64,000 nucleotides of DNA from an uncultured Collinsella sp. (lineage in GTDB: Bacteria; Actinomycetota; Coriobacteriia; Coriobacteriales; Coriobacteriaceae): assembly GCA_902470695.1 (NCBI GenBank), contig CABRHH010000006.1:53802-117801 (forward strand). Reading direction: 5' to 3'. Positions 26,716-35,761 of the stretch are shown piece by piece. The position numbers were made by a program, and so were the translations under genes. The stretch's first letter is position 1; every line of letters begins with the position of its first letter. The notes below the pieces were generated by a model. That model made no database searches. It was not told the DNA's origin and saw only the letters and a program-made list of their open reading frames with translations.

Positions 26716-27645
26716 TTACATGCCCATGCGAGCGGAATACAGCATCAATTTGGCGAATAGGTCTTCCAGAATGAACCTGGTATCCACGGCGTCGTATACG
26801 CGGACAGTCCGCGCGCCAACACCCTCGGCAGGCGCGCCATAGCGACAGTCATCCCTCAGCGACGGCGCAGGTATATTTCGATAGCAGCCTTTCATCTCGG
26901 CCAGCAGGACGCCCACCGCCGCCTGATCTCCGAGCACCCACGACTCGGGCATGATCCAGCGCTTGCTATCCATGGCGTCGGCCGCGAACCGCTTCATATG
27001 CCCAAGCAGCATTGCTCCGAGCGGACCTGCGGCGGACAACCTGAGCTCCAGCTCGGCAACGGATACCACCAGCTGCTTGTAGGCACCCGACGGAATCTGC
27101 CACAGCTCGACGGGGCTGGCGAACACCTCGCGCGCCGCCGTGAGATCCCGTGCAAGGTTCGCCTCGTGGCTTCCCTGCGGATACCGGCCGCCGCCGACCC
27201 AAACCACCGTCATGCGAGACGCGATCGCCGGCTCGACACGCAGCGCGCAGGCAACGTCCGTCAAAGAGCCGAGTGCCAGCACATACAGCGGGCGTCCGTC
27301 GTCAGCCAAGGCCTCCTCGATAAGTCGGCGCACCGTAACGGTCTCGGCAGCGCTTCCGCCGACAAGGCCGTCGAGCGGGACGGGACACCCCTCCATCACC
27401 GGCACAGATACCCCCGGCATAGATCGCAGCAAGTCATGAGCCAACTCGGCCGAGCGAGCGGACGATCCCGCCTCCCCATAGTGCGCCGCAATGATTCCAC
27501 GCACATCGAACGCGGGAGTCAGAAGCGCATGGGCGATTGCGAACGGGTCATCTGCCTCGTTCGCCACATCGCTCGAAATGATCACACGCATCGAGCCGGC
27601 AGCACGCGCCGCTTCGAACCACGGCGGCAACGGACAGTTACCCAT
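26716..27645 (-). CDS. Nucleoside-hydrolase-superfamily protein
   Basis: The protein has 309 residues. The start MGNCPLPPW at 27645 is six bases after GGAGG. MRVIISSDVANEADDPFAIAHAL is the N-terminal Asp cluster that binds calcium in inosine-uridine nucleoside hydrolases, and PLYVLALGSLTDVACAL matches the second core strand. The family hydrolyses N-glycosidic bonds of ribosides. Inside a glycan operon it may cleave an unusual glycosyl linkage instead, which is inference. It overlaps the upstream discoidin-like gene by 8 bp. Confidence 0.75.
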   Translation of the reverse strand: MGNCPLPPWFEAARAAGSMRVIISSDVANEADDPFAIAHALLTPAFDVRGIIAAHYGEAGSSARSAELAHDLLRSMPGVSVPVMEGCPVPLDGLVGGSAAETVTVRRLIEEALADDGRPLYVLALGSLTDVACALRVEPAIASRMTVVWVGGGRYPQGSHEANLARDLTAAREVFASPVELWQIPSGAYKQLVVSVAELELRLSAAGPLGAMLLGHMKRFAADAMDSKRWIMPESWVLGDQAAVGVLLAEMKGCYRNIPAPSLRDDCRYGAPAEGVGARTVRVYDAVDTRFILEDLFAKLMLYSARMGM

Positions 27646-28465
27646 GGAGGGCCTCCTTCGTCGCACCCATGACCATCAGCTGGGAGATCGCCGCATAGCC
27701 TGCAGGGTCGTCCTTCCCATACGGGCGCACTTCGATCCAACTCGCCGTGCGCCCCTGCAGATCGAAGCGCTGCGCCCCAGCGGTTTGGCACAGGGCGATA
27801 TCGAGTGGCTCACCCTGGGAAAAGCACACGTGCGCACGATGCCACCAGGTGTCGTGCGGATAATCGGCCCGCAGGTACAGCCTCAGCTCGTCCATGCGCA
27901 CGGACTCGCCGAACTCGACGCGAAGCCACGGTTCATCGCTGCCGGTGGTACCCCAGCTCTCATGCGGCCAGCTGCCATGCCCGCGTGCCTCAAAGACCCC
28001 ATCGATGGCGTTTTTCGCATAGAACTGCGAATTGGCGCCGGCCACGTTCGTACTCGCATGGGGAAACGCGCATGGCGACACCCCACCGGGCAACGGCCGA
28101 TCATAGGCGTTGTGCGCCACATTCCTCCAGGCAGCACATTCGCGCGAATCGGGAACGCGGACATAGCACCAGTGCCGCTCGCCTGCGAACGCCACACCGC
28201 GCGCATAGTCGCGATGCGTCTCGTCAACCGGCACGGGAAACTCAAATACCCCACCTTTGAGCAGCACCAAGCTCTCGGGAAGCGCAGCATCGAGCTTGAG
28301 GGCAACGCGGGCCGCATCGCGGTCGCATGTCACCACGATGCGGTCACCCTCGTGAAACGCCCCGCGCCAGGAGAGTACCACCTCTTCGAAGCCCTCGAAG
28401 CGGCAACGCTCGTTGCCCTGCCGATCAACTACGCCAAGCGACAGCTTTACCGCACGCATGTCCAT
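27638..28465 (-). CDS. Discoidin-like (galactose-binding fold) protein of unknown function
   Basis: The protein has 275 residues with no signal peptide. About residues 125-255 resemble an F5/8-type C jelly roll: NSQFYAKNAIDGVFEARGHG, then EPWLRVEFGESVRMDELRLYLRAD, and a WIEVRPY strand near the end. These domains bind sugars or glycosidic ends. The first 100 residues form a separate beta-rich part. It overlaps GH43 upstream and the nucleoside-hydrolase-like gene downstream, so it is tightly coupled. No catalytic residues recognised; it may be an accessory or an undescribed enzyme. Confidence 0.6.
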   Translation of the reverse strand: MDMRAVKLSLGVVDRQGNERCRFEGFEEVVLSWRGAFHEGDRIVVTCDRDAARVALKLDAALPESLVLLKGGVFEFPVPVDETHRDYARGVAFAGERHWCYVRVPDSRECAAWRNVAHNAYDRPLPGGVSPCAFPHASTNVAGANSQFYAKNAIDGVFEARGHGSWPHESWGTTGSDEPWLRVEFGESVRMDELRLYLRADYPHDTWWHRAHVCFSQGEPLDIALCQTAGAQRFDLQGRTASWIEVRPYGKDDPAGYAAISQLMVMGATKEALHG

Positions 28466-30123
28466 ACACCCCCATGGTCTCCATCACCGTACTCGAACGC
28501 GCGCATGCGAGCCGACGCCGTCTTGTCCCACATGTCCACGCAGGTCACGCCAATCATCTGGCCGGTATAGGCCCAACCGTCGATGCGCTCGTCGCTCATG
28601 ACGGATGCATCCCACGCAAGCGGGGTACCCGAGGCGTCGAGCAGCGGCTGCAGCGGCTCGCCCTCCCATGCGGCATAGAACCGCATGGCAGCCCCGTCTG
28701 CCGCCACACCCAGACGCACCCAAGCGACCTCCGCAGGAACGCGCAGGCGGCCGGCTGCGCCGAGAAGCGCCTGGAACTCCCCGTTCGCGCAGGTCAGCAC
28801 ATCCACAACCCGGCAACCCTCAGCCTCATCGAGGCCAAGATGCACATAGGCGAACGCCCGCGCATCGTATTCGCAGATCAGGCCGGCGCTCTGGTTGTAG
28901 TGCACCGGCTCCAGAGCGCACGACACGCTTGCGTACCACGCATGGCTGAGCACCCGGCGGGACAGACAGCTACGGTCGAACCACGAGGACGGGGAATCGC
29001 CGCCCGCCAACATCAGCATGCCATCCGCCACCTGCAGGGCTTCCTTGTCGATATGGCGCGGAACCATCCAGCCATCGCGCCACAGGCAATCGACGGACGA
29101 GAACTCCGCACGGTACTGGAACCCCGGCTCGCCAGCCGACGGCACATTATCGCAGGCGCACTCGCTCGCCCCCGAAATCTCAACGTACTCATACGGCGCG
29201 ATGCCGCCGTCCGCCAAGCGCGGCCACCCATCTCGCCAGACCACACGCTGCAGCGCCGTCTCGCGACCCAGCGGGCTGACGCCGGCCTCGTGCTCACCGA
29301 ACGCCCCGCGGCGCTCGCCTTCATCGAGATACCGGGAGCACAGGTGGCACACGTACCAGGCGCCATCATCAGCCTGCAGCAGGTTGCCGTGGCCGGCGCG
29401 GCGCAACGGAACATCCTGGCACCATGAAGTCACCAACGGATCGGCGTCCATCTCATACGGGCCCCATAGACTGCGAGAGCGCGCCATGCGGATGCGGTGC
29501 CGTCGGCCGGTCCCTCCCTCGGCGCACGCGATGTAGTACCAGCCATTGCGCTTCATGATGTGCGGGCCCTCGCGCAACCAGTTGACCGCATCGCTGTTGC
29601 CCAGCACCAACTGAGCTTCACCCACCAGGCCGTCTCCAAGCGTAAACTCCTGCATAACCAAGCCATTGAACCGATGATGGCCCGGCAGCGACCGCGGGTC
29701 CCACTGGGGATTCAGCACGTAATGACGCCCATCCTCGTGGAACATCCCCGGATCGAACCCCGATGCGTTCACGAACATCGGCTCGCTCCACGGCCCTTCG
29801 ATGTTCTCGGCGCAGATCGCGTAGTTCTCAACGTCCTTGAAGATGCCATCGATTTGCTTGCACACCGTATAGACGAGCCAGAACCGCGTGCCGTCGAAGG
29901 TGAGGTCGGGAGCCCAGATGCCTGCGGAATCAGGCACACCGCGTAGGTCGATTCCCGTCAATGCGCCGCCGAGGCAACGCCAGTGTGCGAGATCATCGCT
30001 GGCATAGATCGACACGCCGGGCACCCACTGGAACGTCGAGGTCGCCATATAGTAGACTCCGCGTGCACAGCACAAGCACGGATCGGGGTTGAACCCCCGC
30101 AGCACCGGGTTATGTACCAGCAT
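28447..30123 (-). CDS. Cytoplasmic GH43-family glycosidase
   Basis: The protein has 558 residues with no signal peptide. The five-bladed propeller shows the catalytic base Asp in FNPDPCL, the pKa-modulating Asp in ASGFDPGMF and the acid Glu in LREGPHIMKRNGWYY. A C-terminal beta-sandwich of about 200 residues (VHYNQSAGLICEYDA) follows, as in beta-xylosidase/arabinofuranosidase types. It would trim xylose, arabinose or galactose side groups from imported oligosaccharides. GGAGG lies nine bases before ATG. It starts 16 bp after the HAD gene. Confidence 0.88.
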   Translation of the reverse strand: MLVHNPVLRGFNPDPCLCCARGVYYMATSTFQWVPGVSIYASDDLAHWRCLGGALTGIDLRGVPDSAGIWAPDLTFDGTRFWLVYTVCKQIDGIFKDVENYAICAENIEGPWSEPMFVNASGFDPGMFHEDGRHYVLNPQWDPRSLPGHHRFNGLVMQEFTLGDGLVGEAQLVLGNSDAVNWLREGPHIMKRNGWYYIACAEGGTGRRHRIRMARSRSLWGPYEMDADPLVTSWCQDVPLRRAGHGNLLQADDGAWYVCHLCSRYLDEGERRGAFGEHEAGVSPLGRETALQRVVWRDGWPRLADGGIAPYEYVEISGASECACDNVPSAGEPGFQYRAEFSSVDCLWRDGWMVPRHIDKEALQVADGMLMLAGGDSPSSWFDRSCLSRRVLSHAWYASVSCALEPVHYNQSAGLICEYDARAFAYVHLGLDEAEGCRVVDVLTCANGEFQALLGAAGRLRVPAEVAWVRLGVAADGAAMRFYAAWEGEPLQPLLDASGTPLAWDASVMSDERIDGWAYTGQMIGVTCVDMWDKTASARMRAFEYGDGDHGGVWTCVR

Positions 30124-30139
30124 GTATTCTCACCTCCTG

Positions 30140-31003
30140 CTATGCGTCATCGCAGGCGCCCAAGAGCCACGCGATCGCCTCGGCAACGCCGTCCTCGACG
30201 TTGCTCGCCACCATGACATCGGCGGCCGCGCGGGCATCGGGGCACGCGTTGGCGGGCACGATGCCGATGCCAGCCGTCCTCAGCGCCGCCACGTCGTTCT
30301 CATCGTCACCCATAACTGCAACGGCATCCTTGCCAAGGCCCAGCGCCTGTGTAATCGCCGCGATGCCCACCGCCTTCGAACAGCCGGCGGCGGTAACGTC
30401 GACCCACCGTATATCCGAGCGCGCCGTCTCGATGCCGTCCAGCTCATCCAACGCAGCACGCAGCTGCAGGTACTCCTCATCGGTCTCCGTATGAAGCGCC
30501 ACCTTGAGCGCGGCCCCCTCGCAGGAACGGAAGCGAACACGCAGGTCCGCATACGTGGGCACCTGCTCGTACCGACGCACGAACGCCGGCGGCTCCCCCG
30601 GGCCGCGATCGATGAAGCCACAGGTGAGGTTAAAACCTGCGCCGGAAATCGCGATATAGGCGCCCTGCCGCTCCGCGCAGCCGATTAGGCTCTCGAGGAC
30701 CGCTCCATCCAGCGGGCAGGCGTGCACGCAGACATCCCCGAGCACCGCGTATGCGCCCGACAGACACACTGCGCAGGCCGGAATCCCCAGGTCCTCGGTA
30801 ACCTGCTCGACGCTAAAGGGATGACGCCCGCTCGCGATCGCCACGGCGATACCCGCACGGCGGGCACGTGCAATGGCGGCACGGTTGGCATCCGAGATAT
30901 TCTTCTCGTCATCAAGCAGCGTTCCGTCCAGATCGAGGCACAGCAGGCGAATGCGCGTCGCAGCCAAGACCGCCTGCGCATCTTCACGAAGCAGCGTTAC
31001 CAC
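30140..31003 (-). CDS. Cof-type HAD hydrolase (sugar-phosphatase type)
   Basis: The protein has 287 residues. The nucleophile motif is LCLDLDGTLLDDE, motif II IAIASGRHPF, motif III AVGIAAITQALGLGKD, and motif IV VMGDDENDVAAL. The C2B cap fits the Cof/IIB group that dephosphorylates sugar phosphates and similar small metabolites in the cytoplasm. GTG start overlaps the stop codon of the GH88 gene, so they are coupled. In this PTS operon it could remove the phosphate added during uptake, which is inference. Confidence 0.85.
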   Translation of the reverse strand: MVTLLREDAQAVLAATRIRLLCLDLDGTLLDDEKNISDANRAAIARARRAGIAVAIASGRHPFSVEQVTEDLGIPACAVCLSGAYAVLGDVCVHACPLDGAVLESLIGCAERQGAYIAISGAGFNLTCGFIDRGPGEPPAFVRRYEQVPTYADLRVRFRSCEGAALKVALHTETDEEYLQLRAALDELDGIETARSDIRWVDVTAAGCSKAVGIAAITQALGLGKDAVAVMGDDENDVAALRTAGIGIVPANACPDARAAADVMVASNVEDGVAEAIAWLLGACDDA

Positions 31004-32148
31004 AGCAGCGCATCCTTCCCCGCCAGGCGCAGCACGGCCTCAAGGAAGTAGTAATCCGCGTACACCATGGGCACATGGCGATCGTGCTCCGAGTGATACG
31101 CACCCGAGCACATCGTAACCACGCCATCGTGCTCGATGTCCCAATCGCAGAAGCGCTTGTCCGTGGCGCGCAGGATGCGCAGCGCCCAGGCAACCCAGCC
31201 CTCGCGCTCAGAACCCGTGCAGGCGCGCGCGATTTCCAACAACCCGCACGCCGCAATGCAACCTGCCAGCGCATCCCAGAACACCGGCTCGGCCGGCTGG
31301 CGGAAATCGAGGAGCGCGACATCGCCCGTCTGGGCAACCTGACTGGTGAAGTAGTTCGCCACGCGCTTGGCCGTATCGAGATAGCGATGCTCGCCGGTAT
31401 GGCGGTACGACAGGGCGAAGCCGTACAGCGCCCAGCTCTGCCCGCGGCTCCAGCTCGAACCAGATGCATAGCCCTGACCGGCCGGCGTCTCCAGAAGCTC
31501 GCCGCTGGTGGGATCGAGCACGATGATGTGGTTGCAGGAACCGTCGCCCCGCACCGTCTTGGTCATCACGGTGTCGGCGTGGTCCTGCGCAATATAGGTA
31601 AAGCGCGGGTCGCCGAGCACTTCACTGGCCCAATACAGCAGCGGGATGTTCATCATCGAATCCACGATGACCCACCCGGCGCGATCGCGGTTCCACGAGC
31701 GGATGAACTTGCCGCGCGGATTGTAGCGCCCGGCCAGCAGATGCGACGCATGCAGGCCGCGGGCCTGGCTGCGCTCGCAGCCCGTGAGCCGGTAATTCGC
31801 AACCGACGACAGCAGCCACATGAACCCCACGTCATGATGCAGGCCCGTATAGCGATCGAAGGCACCATCGAGCTTGTCCTCGACACCGGACGCCACGCGC
31901 GCAAACACGTCGTCGCCCGTCGCGGCATAGCACTGCCACAGGATGCCCGGCCAGAAGCCGTTCGTCCACCAGATCAGGTCCTCCGGCGCGGCGGAGAGGT
32001 CCTTGCGATAGCGACCGTCCTCCGCGATGTAGGGGATCGCCGTACCCACACGATCGCGCTCGGCTGCGAAACGTGAAAGCAGCTTGGCCAGCGTATCGTC
32101 CACCCAGCGCGCGTCGGCCTCGGGCACATCAAAACGTTGTGCAGACAT
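30997..32148 (-). CDS. ugl: GH88 unsaturated glucuronyl hydrolase
   Basis: The protein has 383 residues. The (alpha/alpha)6 barrel carries HHDVGFMWLLSS and WVIVDSMMNIPLLYWA, whose Asp residues match the two catalytic Asp residues of Bacillus and Streptococcus UGL. GYASGSSWSRGQSWALYG is also typical. GH88 hydrates the C4-C5 double bond of lyase-made oligosaccharides and releases the unsaturated uronate, which opens to a 4-deoxy-5-ketouronate. No signal peptide, so it acts after import. It overlaps the preceding membrane-protein gene by 20 bp and the HAD gene by a few bases. Confidence 0.93.
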   Translation of the reverse strand: MSAQRFDVPEADARWVDDTLAKLLSRFAAERDRVGTAIPYIAEDGRYRKDLSAAPEDLIWWTNGFWPGILWQCYAATGDDVFARVASGVEDKLDGAFDRYTGLHHDVGFMWLLSSVANYRLTGCERSQARGLHASHLLAGRYNPRGKFIRSWNRDRAGWVIVDSMMNIPLLYWASEVLGDPRFTYIAQDHADTVMTKTVRGDGSCNHIIVLDPTSGELLETPAGQGYASGSSWSRGQSWALYGFALSYRHTGEHRYLDTAKRVANYFTSQVAQTGDVALLDFRQPAEPVFWDALAGCIAACGLLEIARACTGSEREGWVAWALRILRATDKRFCDWDIEHDGVVTMCSGAYHSEHDRHVPMVYADYYFLEAVLRLAGKDALLW

Positions 32149-32788
32149 GAATGCTCCTATCGATCGTATCGGCGGAAAGCCCCAGCAGGTGCTGCGCCTC
32201 CGCGCTCATGGCCGCCGCGCGCTCATCGTGCGCCCGGCCGTATATGCTTGCGAGCAGATATGCGGCGTATCCGCGGCGGCGCCCCGAAAGCGTCGCATAT
32301 GTGCTCTCAAGCTGCGTTCTGTACCGCTCCCCGCAGCCGAGACAGACCACGTCGGCATGGCGCCGGTAGGCCGCAAGCTGTGCTGCGGTGAAGCCACCTT
32401 GCTTCATCTCCTGCAGGATGCGCCGCACATGCGCGCTGTCGCGGCGCGCGGCAAACGCGTGAAACCCATCGCTGAGCGCCTCGGCGCGCTGGGCGTCCTG
32501 TAGCTGCAGCTTCATCAGCGCATTGAACGATGCCACGAGGTCTTTGGTGCCGGCCGCGTCCGCGCTTGCGGCGCCGGCAAGCGCCAAGAAGCACAGCCGC
32601 TCGCGCGCATATGGCGAGAGCACCGCCCGTGCCCAGAATCCCTCGAGCCGCTCAAGCGCAGCTGCGGCTTCGCCGCGCGCGATCTGGGCAGACAGGCCGC
32701 GATACAGGCGCAGACGCAAGAAGAAGCCCCCGACCGTGAACACCAGCGCCATCATGAGTATCATCACGATCGCGATCCAGATATTCAT
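32129..32788 (-). CDS. Small membrane-anchored protein between PTS and GH88 genes
   Basis: The protein has 219 residues. The start MNIWIAIVMILMMALVFTVGGFF at 32788 follows AAGGAG and forms one N-terminal membrane helix. The rest is soluble and helical, with a CLGCGERYRTQLESTYA segment that might bind a metal (only two close cysteines). TPR-like helices are possible. The family is not recognised. In streptococcal uronate loci a small membrane protein also sits beside the PTS genes, but this one does not look like YajC. Confidence 0.65.
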   Translation of the reverse strand: MNIWIAIVMILMMALVFTVGGFFLRLRLYRGLSAQIARGEAAAALERLEGFWARAVLSPYARERLCFLALAGAASADAAGTKDLVASFNALMKLQLQDAQRAEALSDGFHAFAARRDSAHVRRILQEMKQGGFTAAQLAAYRRHADVVCLGCGERYRTQLESTYATLSGRRRGYAAYLLASIYGRAHDERAAAMSAEAQHLLGLSADTIDRSIHVCTTF

Positions 32789-32849
32789 ACGGGGGCTCCT
32801 TCCAGCATCCGGCACCTTGCCGGCATGAATCAAATACGCAACCTCGGCG

Positions 32850-33728
32850 TTACTTCACACCGCCGGTCACACCGAGCAGGGTAAACGCGACGCAGCAAAC
32901 CAAGATGATGGCAAGCAAGATCATCGCGCTGTTCTTCGACTTGCTGCGACGCAGGTAGAAGAACGAGCCCATGGTGACCGCCAGAGGCACCAGGCCGGGC
33001 AGGATGGAATCGAGCATGGCCTGCAGGTCGAAGGTGGCGCCGCCCGTGGGGATGACGAGCGTGGTCTTCACGGTTACGAACTGGGCGGTCATGGCACCGA
33101 CCATGACCATGCCGAGCACCGTGAAACCCTTGGTGAACGCCTGCATCTTGCCCGATGCGAGCGCCTCGGTCACAAATCCCGTGCCGAGCTTCATACCCAG
33201 CGAGCCGCACAGCCAGTGAATGATCTGATTGGGGATGTTGTAGATGAGTGCGAACAGAATGGGGCCGAGCCAGGAGCCCTGCTGGGAGAAGCCGATGGCA
33301 ACGCCGGTGGCGATCACGCGCAGGCAGGAGAGCTGGATGGAGTCACCAATACCGGCGATAGGACCCATGAGGGCAACCTTGACAGCCTCGATGGAAGCGT
33401 CGTCGAACTCCTCGCCCGCATCGAGGGCTGCTTTGCGCTCGCACTCCATGGAAATCACGATGGCGTAGATGAACGAGGCGAAGATCGGGGTGGTGTTGAA
33501 GAAGTTCTGGTGGCGCTGCAGGGAGCTATAGTACTCGTCGGTGTCCTTTCCGTAGATGTCGGCCAGGAACGGTTCGAGCGTCCATACCGTGGTGGTGCCC
33601 TGCTGCTTGGTGTAGGACGTGCAGAACATGAGCCACCATACGCGCGTGAATAGGCGGAAGATGATGTGCTTCTTCTTACCTTCCGTCAGGCCCGCCTTGG
33701 AGGCAGCGGTCGTAGCGATGCTAGTCAT
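32850..33728 (-). CDS. PTS mannose-family EIID component
   Basis: The protein has 292 residues. The start MTSIATTAASKAG at 33728 follows AGGAGG within the end of the EIIC gene (8-bp overlap). Typical EIID features are RLFTRVWWLMFCTSYTKQQGTTTVWTLEPFL, QRHQNFFNTTPIFASFIYAIVISMECE, and LMGPIAGIGDSIQLSCLRVIA. C-terminal hydrophobic segments complete it. With EIIC it forms the membrane channel that brings in and phosphorylates the sugar. Closest family members include the GalNAc/uronic-oligosaccharide subgroup. Confidence 0.93.
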   Translation of the reverse strand: MTSIATTAASKAGLTEGKKKHIIFRLFTRVWWLMFCTSYTKQQGTTTVWTLEPFLADIYGKDTDEYYSSLQRHQNFFNTTPIFASFIYAIVISMECERKAALDAGEEFDDASIEAVKVALMGPIAGIGDSIQLSCLRVIATGVAIGFSQQGSWLGPILFALIYNIPNQIIHWLCGSLGMKLGTGFVTEALASGKMQAFTKGFTVLGMVMVGAMTAQFVTVKTTLVIPTGGATFDLQAMLDSILPGLVPLAVTMGSFFYLRRSKSKNSAMILLAIILVCCVAFTLLGVTGGVK

Positions 33729-34587
33729 TGAAGAAATCCTCCTCGTCGTTCGTCGAAGCCGCAACCTTCTGAACCGACGCCTTGTCATCGATGCGGCGCA
33801 GCTCGTTGAAGATGGTCACCGCGGCGATCACACCGCCGATCACGGCGATCTCAACAAGCGAAAGCAGCGGGGTGTTCGCCGACGTCAGGGTAATCGCGTC
33901 GTCTGCCAGCGTGGCGGCGGTCACGTTGTTGTAACCGAAGAACGCCATCAAGCCGAAACCGAGGAAGTAGAACGGGAACGACTCCTTGGTGTAGAGCTGC
34001 TTGAGCAGCAGAGCCAGGCCGAGGGCAGGCAGGGCTGCAGCGGCAACCTTGAGCGAGGCGTTCAGCCAAGCGGGGATTGCGCTCACGAAGGCCTCGACGA
34101 CCGGCTGGCCGGCCAGGGTACAAGCGACGCCGAGCACGAAGTAGCAGAGCTCGAAGCAGCAGAGCTGGGCAACCCACAGGCGGTTGTATCCCGCATAGTT
34201 GTGGTTCTCCAGCAGCTTTTCGAAACGCGGCACCAGCGAGGTCACCACGATCTTCATGCAGGAGTACAGCAGGGTGCCCAGGGCGGACAGGGGAATGGCG
34301 AGCGTCATGGCGACCTCGACATCCTGGCCGAGCAGAATCGCGAACGCCGCGCCGAAGATCGCGCCCATCGTCACGTCGGAGGGCATAACGCCGCCCAGGC
34401 TCACGTTGCCGATGAACACCAACTCGAGCTGGGCACCGAGGATGATGCCCTCGGTTGGGTGCCCCAGCAGCGCACCCAGAATCGCCACGCAGAAGATGGG
34501 GCGCGCAAGCTGCGTCGACGCCCACCAATCCAGGAATTTTGCCCCCATCAGCACGAAGCCGACGATCAGGGCGGAGGTAATGTCCAT
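33721..34587 (-). CDS. PTS mannose-family EIIC component
   Basis: The protein has 288 residues. The start MDITSALIVGFVLMGAKFLDW at 34587 follows GGGAG. Multiple hydrophobic helices include GHPTEGIILGAQLELVFIGNVSLGGVMPSDVTMG, the EIIC signature region for sugar translocation. The C-terminal tail ends NDEEDFFND. It sits between EIIB and EIID with an 8-bp overlap to EIID. Confidence 0.93.
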   Translation of the reverse strand: MDITSALIVGFVLMGAKFLDWWASTQLARPIFCVAILGALLGHPTEGIILGAQLELVFIGNVSLGGVMPSDVTMGAIFGAAFAILLGQDVEVAMTLAIPLSALGTLLYSCMKIVVTSLVPRFEKLLENHNYAGYNRLWVAQLCCFELCYFVLGVACTLAGQPVVEAFVSAIPAWLNASLKVAAAALPALGLALLLKQLYTKESFPFYFLGFGLMAFFGYNNVTAATLADDAITLTSANTPLLSLVEIAVIGGVIAAVTIFNELRRIDDKASVQKVAASTNDEEDFFND

Positions 34588-34639
34588 GCTTCTCCCTTCA
34601 ATCAAGCGGACATATGCACTCGCCGAATGGCGTGATTGC

Positions 34640-35128
34640 CTAGATGAGCTCCATAAGGTTCCGGCGCGGATCATCGGGCAGCGGCTGGTGAATGACCTCG
34701 CAGCCCAGCGCATTGATCTGCTGCAGCACCTCCTTGTCATGGCCTGTCAGGTAAACGGAATCGGAAATCTTGTCCTTGTCCCCGATCGGCCCGTTGATGC
34801 GTCCGTAATTCGCCACATTGAGCACCGGGCGCTCCTCGATGCCCTCGAACACCGCCAGCAGGTCGGCCGGGTCGTTCGAGATGAGCAGGATCCGCATATC
34901 GACAGCGCGCGGATCCGCCAGGATACCCTGTGCCTTCGCAATGGGCAGGATGGCCGCCTTGACCCCCGAGGGCGCCGCACCTTTCAGTGCCGCCACCTGC
35001 ACCGCATTCGACGCGATGCTATCCGACGCCACAATAATCCTCGAAATCTCGAGCTCGCGGCTCCATTTGACGGCTACCTGACCGTGAATAAGACGGTCGT
35101 CGATACGAGCCATGCTGATCATATCCAT
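34640..35128 (-). CDS. PTS mannose-family EIIB component
   Basis: The protein has 162 residues. The phosphorylatable histidine is in ARIDDRLIHGQV (His15), the hallmark of this EIIB family. It passes phosphate from EIIA to the sugar entering through EIIC/EIID. It lies 52 bp before EIIC and 63 bp after EIIA. Confidence 0.95.
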   Translation of the reverse strand: MDMISMARIDDRLIHGQVAVKWSRELEISRIIVASDSIASNAVQVAALKGAAPSGVKAAILPIAKAQGILADPRAVDMRILLISNDPADLLAVFEGIEERPVLNVANYGRINGPIGDKDKISDSVYLTGHDKEVLQQINALGCEVIHQPLPDDPRRNLMELI

Positions 35129-35191
35129 GTCCTTTCCCTCGCACGCCCTGACGGCGCGCGGTGAATACCTGCGCCTTTGCCCTTGCGGCGT

Positions 35192-35623
35192 CTAGAAGAA
35201 GTCGTCTGCCCCGTCGTCCACCGGGTCGTCCGCATGCACGAACGCGACCTCGCGCACGCCCTCGCGGGCATCTGCGATGACCTGGGCGAGCTGAGCCTCA
35301 TCGAGCGCGCCGGGCACGGCAAGCACACCCAGGGCAAGCGCCATCGACAGCCCCGCGACTAGCTTCACGTTGGGCAGCTCAGCCAGCTGCTGTAGGCACT
35401 GGTTGCACACGCTGCCGCCGTAGATATCCGCAAGCACCACGTACTGAACGTCCACATGCGCCGCTGCCTCATCCCGCAGTCCGGCGATGAGCTCCACCAC
35501 GTTGCCGTCGGGAGCAAGACCATAGGCCTTAAGACCGGCGCTGGCGCCAAACACCATTTGGACGGCATCTGCCACGCCCGCAGCCAAGCGACCGTGCGAT
35601 ACCAGAACCACGTTCTTGTCCAC
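35192..35623 (-). CDS. PTS mannose-family EIIA component
   Basis: The protein has 143 residues. The active His10 is in VVLVSHGRLAAGVADAV, followed by ADIYGGSVCNQC, normal for the EIIA-Man fold. GTG start at 35623 with AAAGGAG upstream. It takes phosphate from HPr. A TAAACTAGTTTG operator 32 bp upstream marks a likely internal promoter, so the PTS and downstream glycosidase genes may be induced apart from DUF2264. Confidence 0.93.
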   Translation of the reverse strand: MDKNVVLVSHGRLAAGVADAVQMVFGASAGLKAYGLAPDGNVVELIAGLRDEAAAHVDVQYVVLADIYGGSVCNQCLQQLAELPNVKLVAGLSMALALGVLAVPGALDEAQLAQVIADAREGVREVAFVHADDPVDDGADDFF

Positions 35624-35654
35624 CGCTCGCTCCTTTCTTGTTTACCAGATTTAG

Positions 35655-35666
35655 TAAACTAGTTTG
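35655..35666. promoter_or_regulatory. LacI-type operator upstream of EIIA
   Basis: TAAACTAGTTTG matches the TAAAC-N2-GTTTA pattern except for its last base. Outer GTTTACC and TAAACAAG half-sites flank it (35641-35675), so more than one dimer could bind. Confidence 0.6.
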
Positions 35667-35761
35667 CTAAACAAGTTGAATTATAGCTTCGACTGAGCGC
35701 GGCGCAAGCACTTTTCCAAGAAAGGGGGCTTTTGGCGCGCTCACCGACAAATTCCGACCGT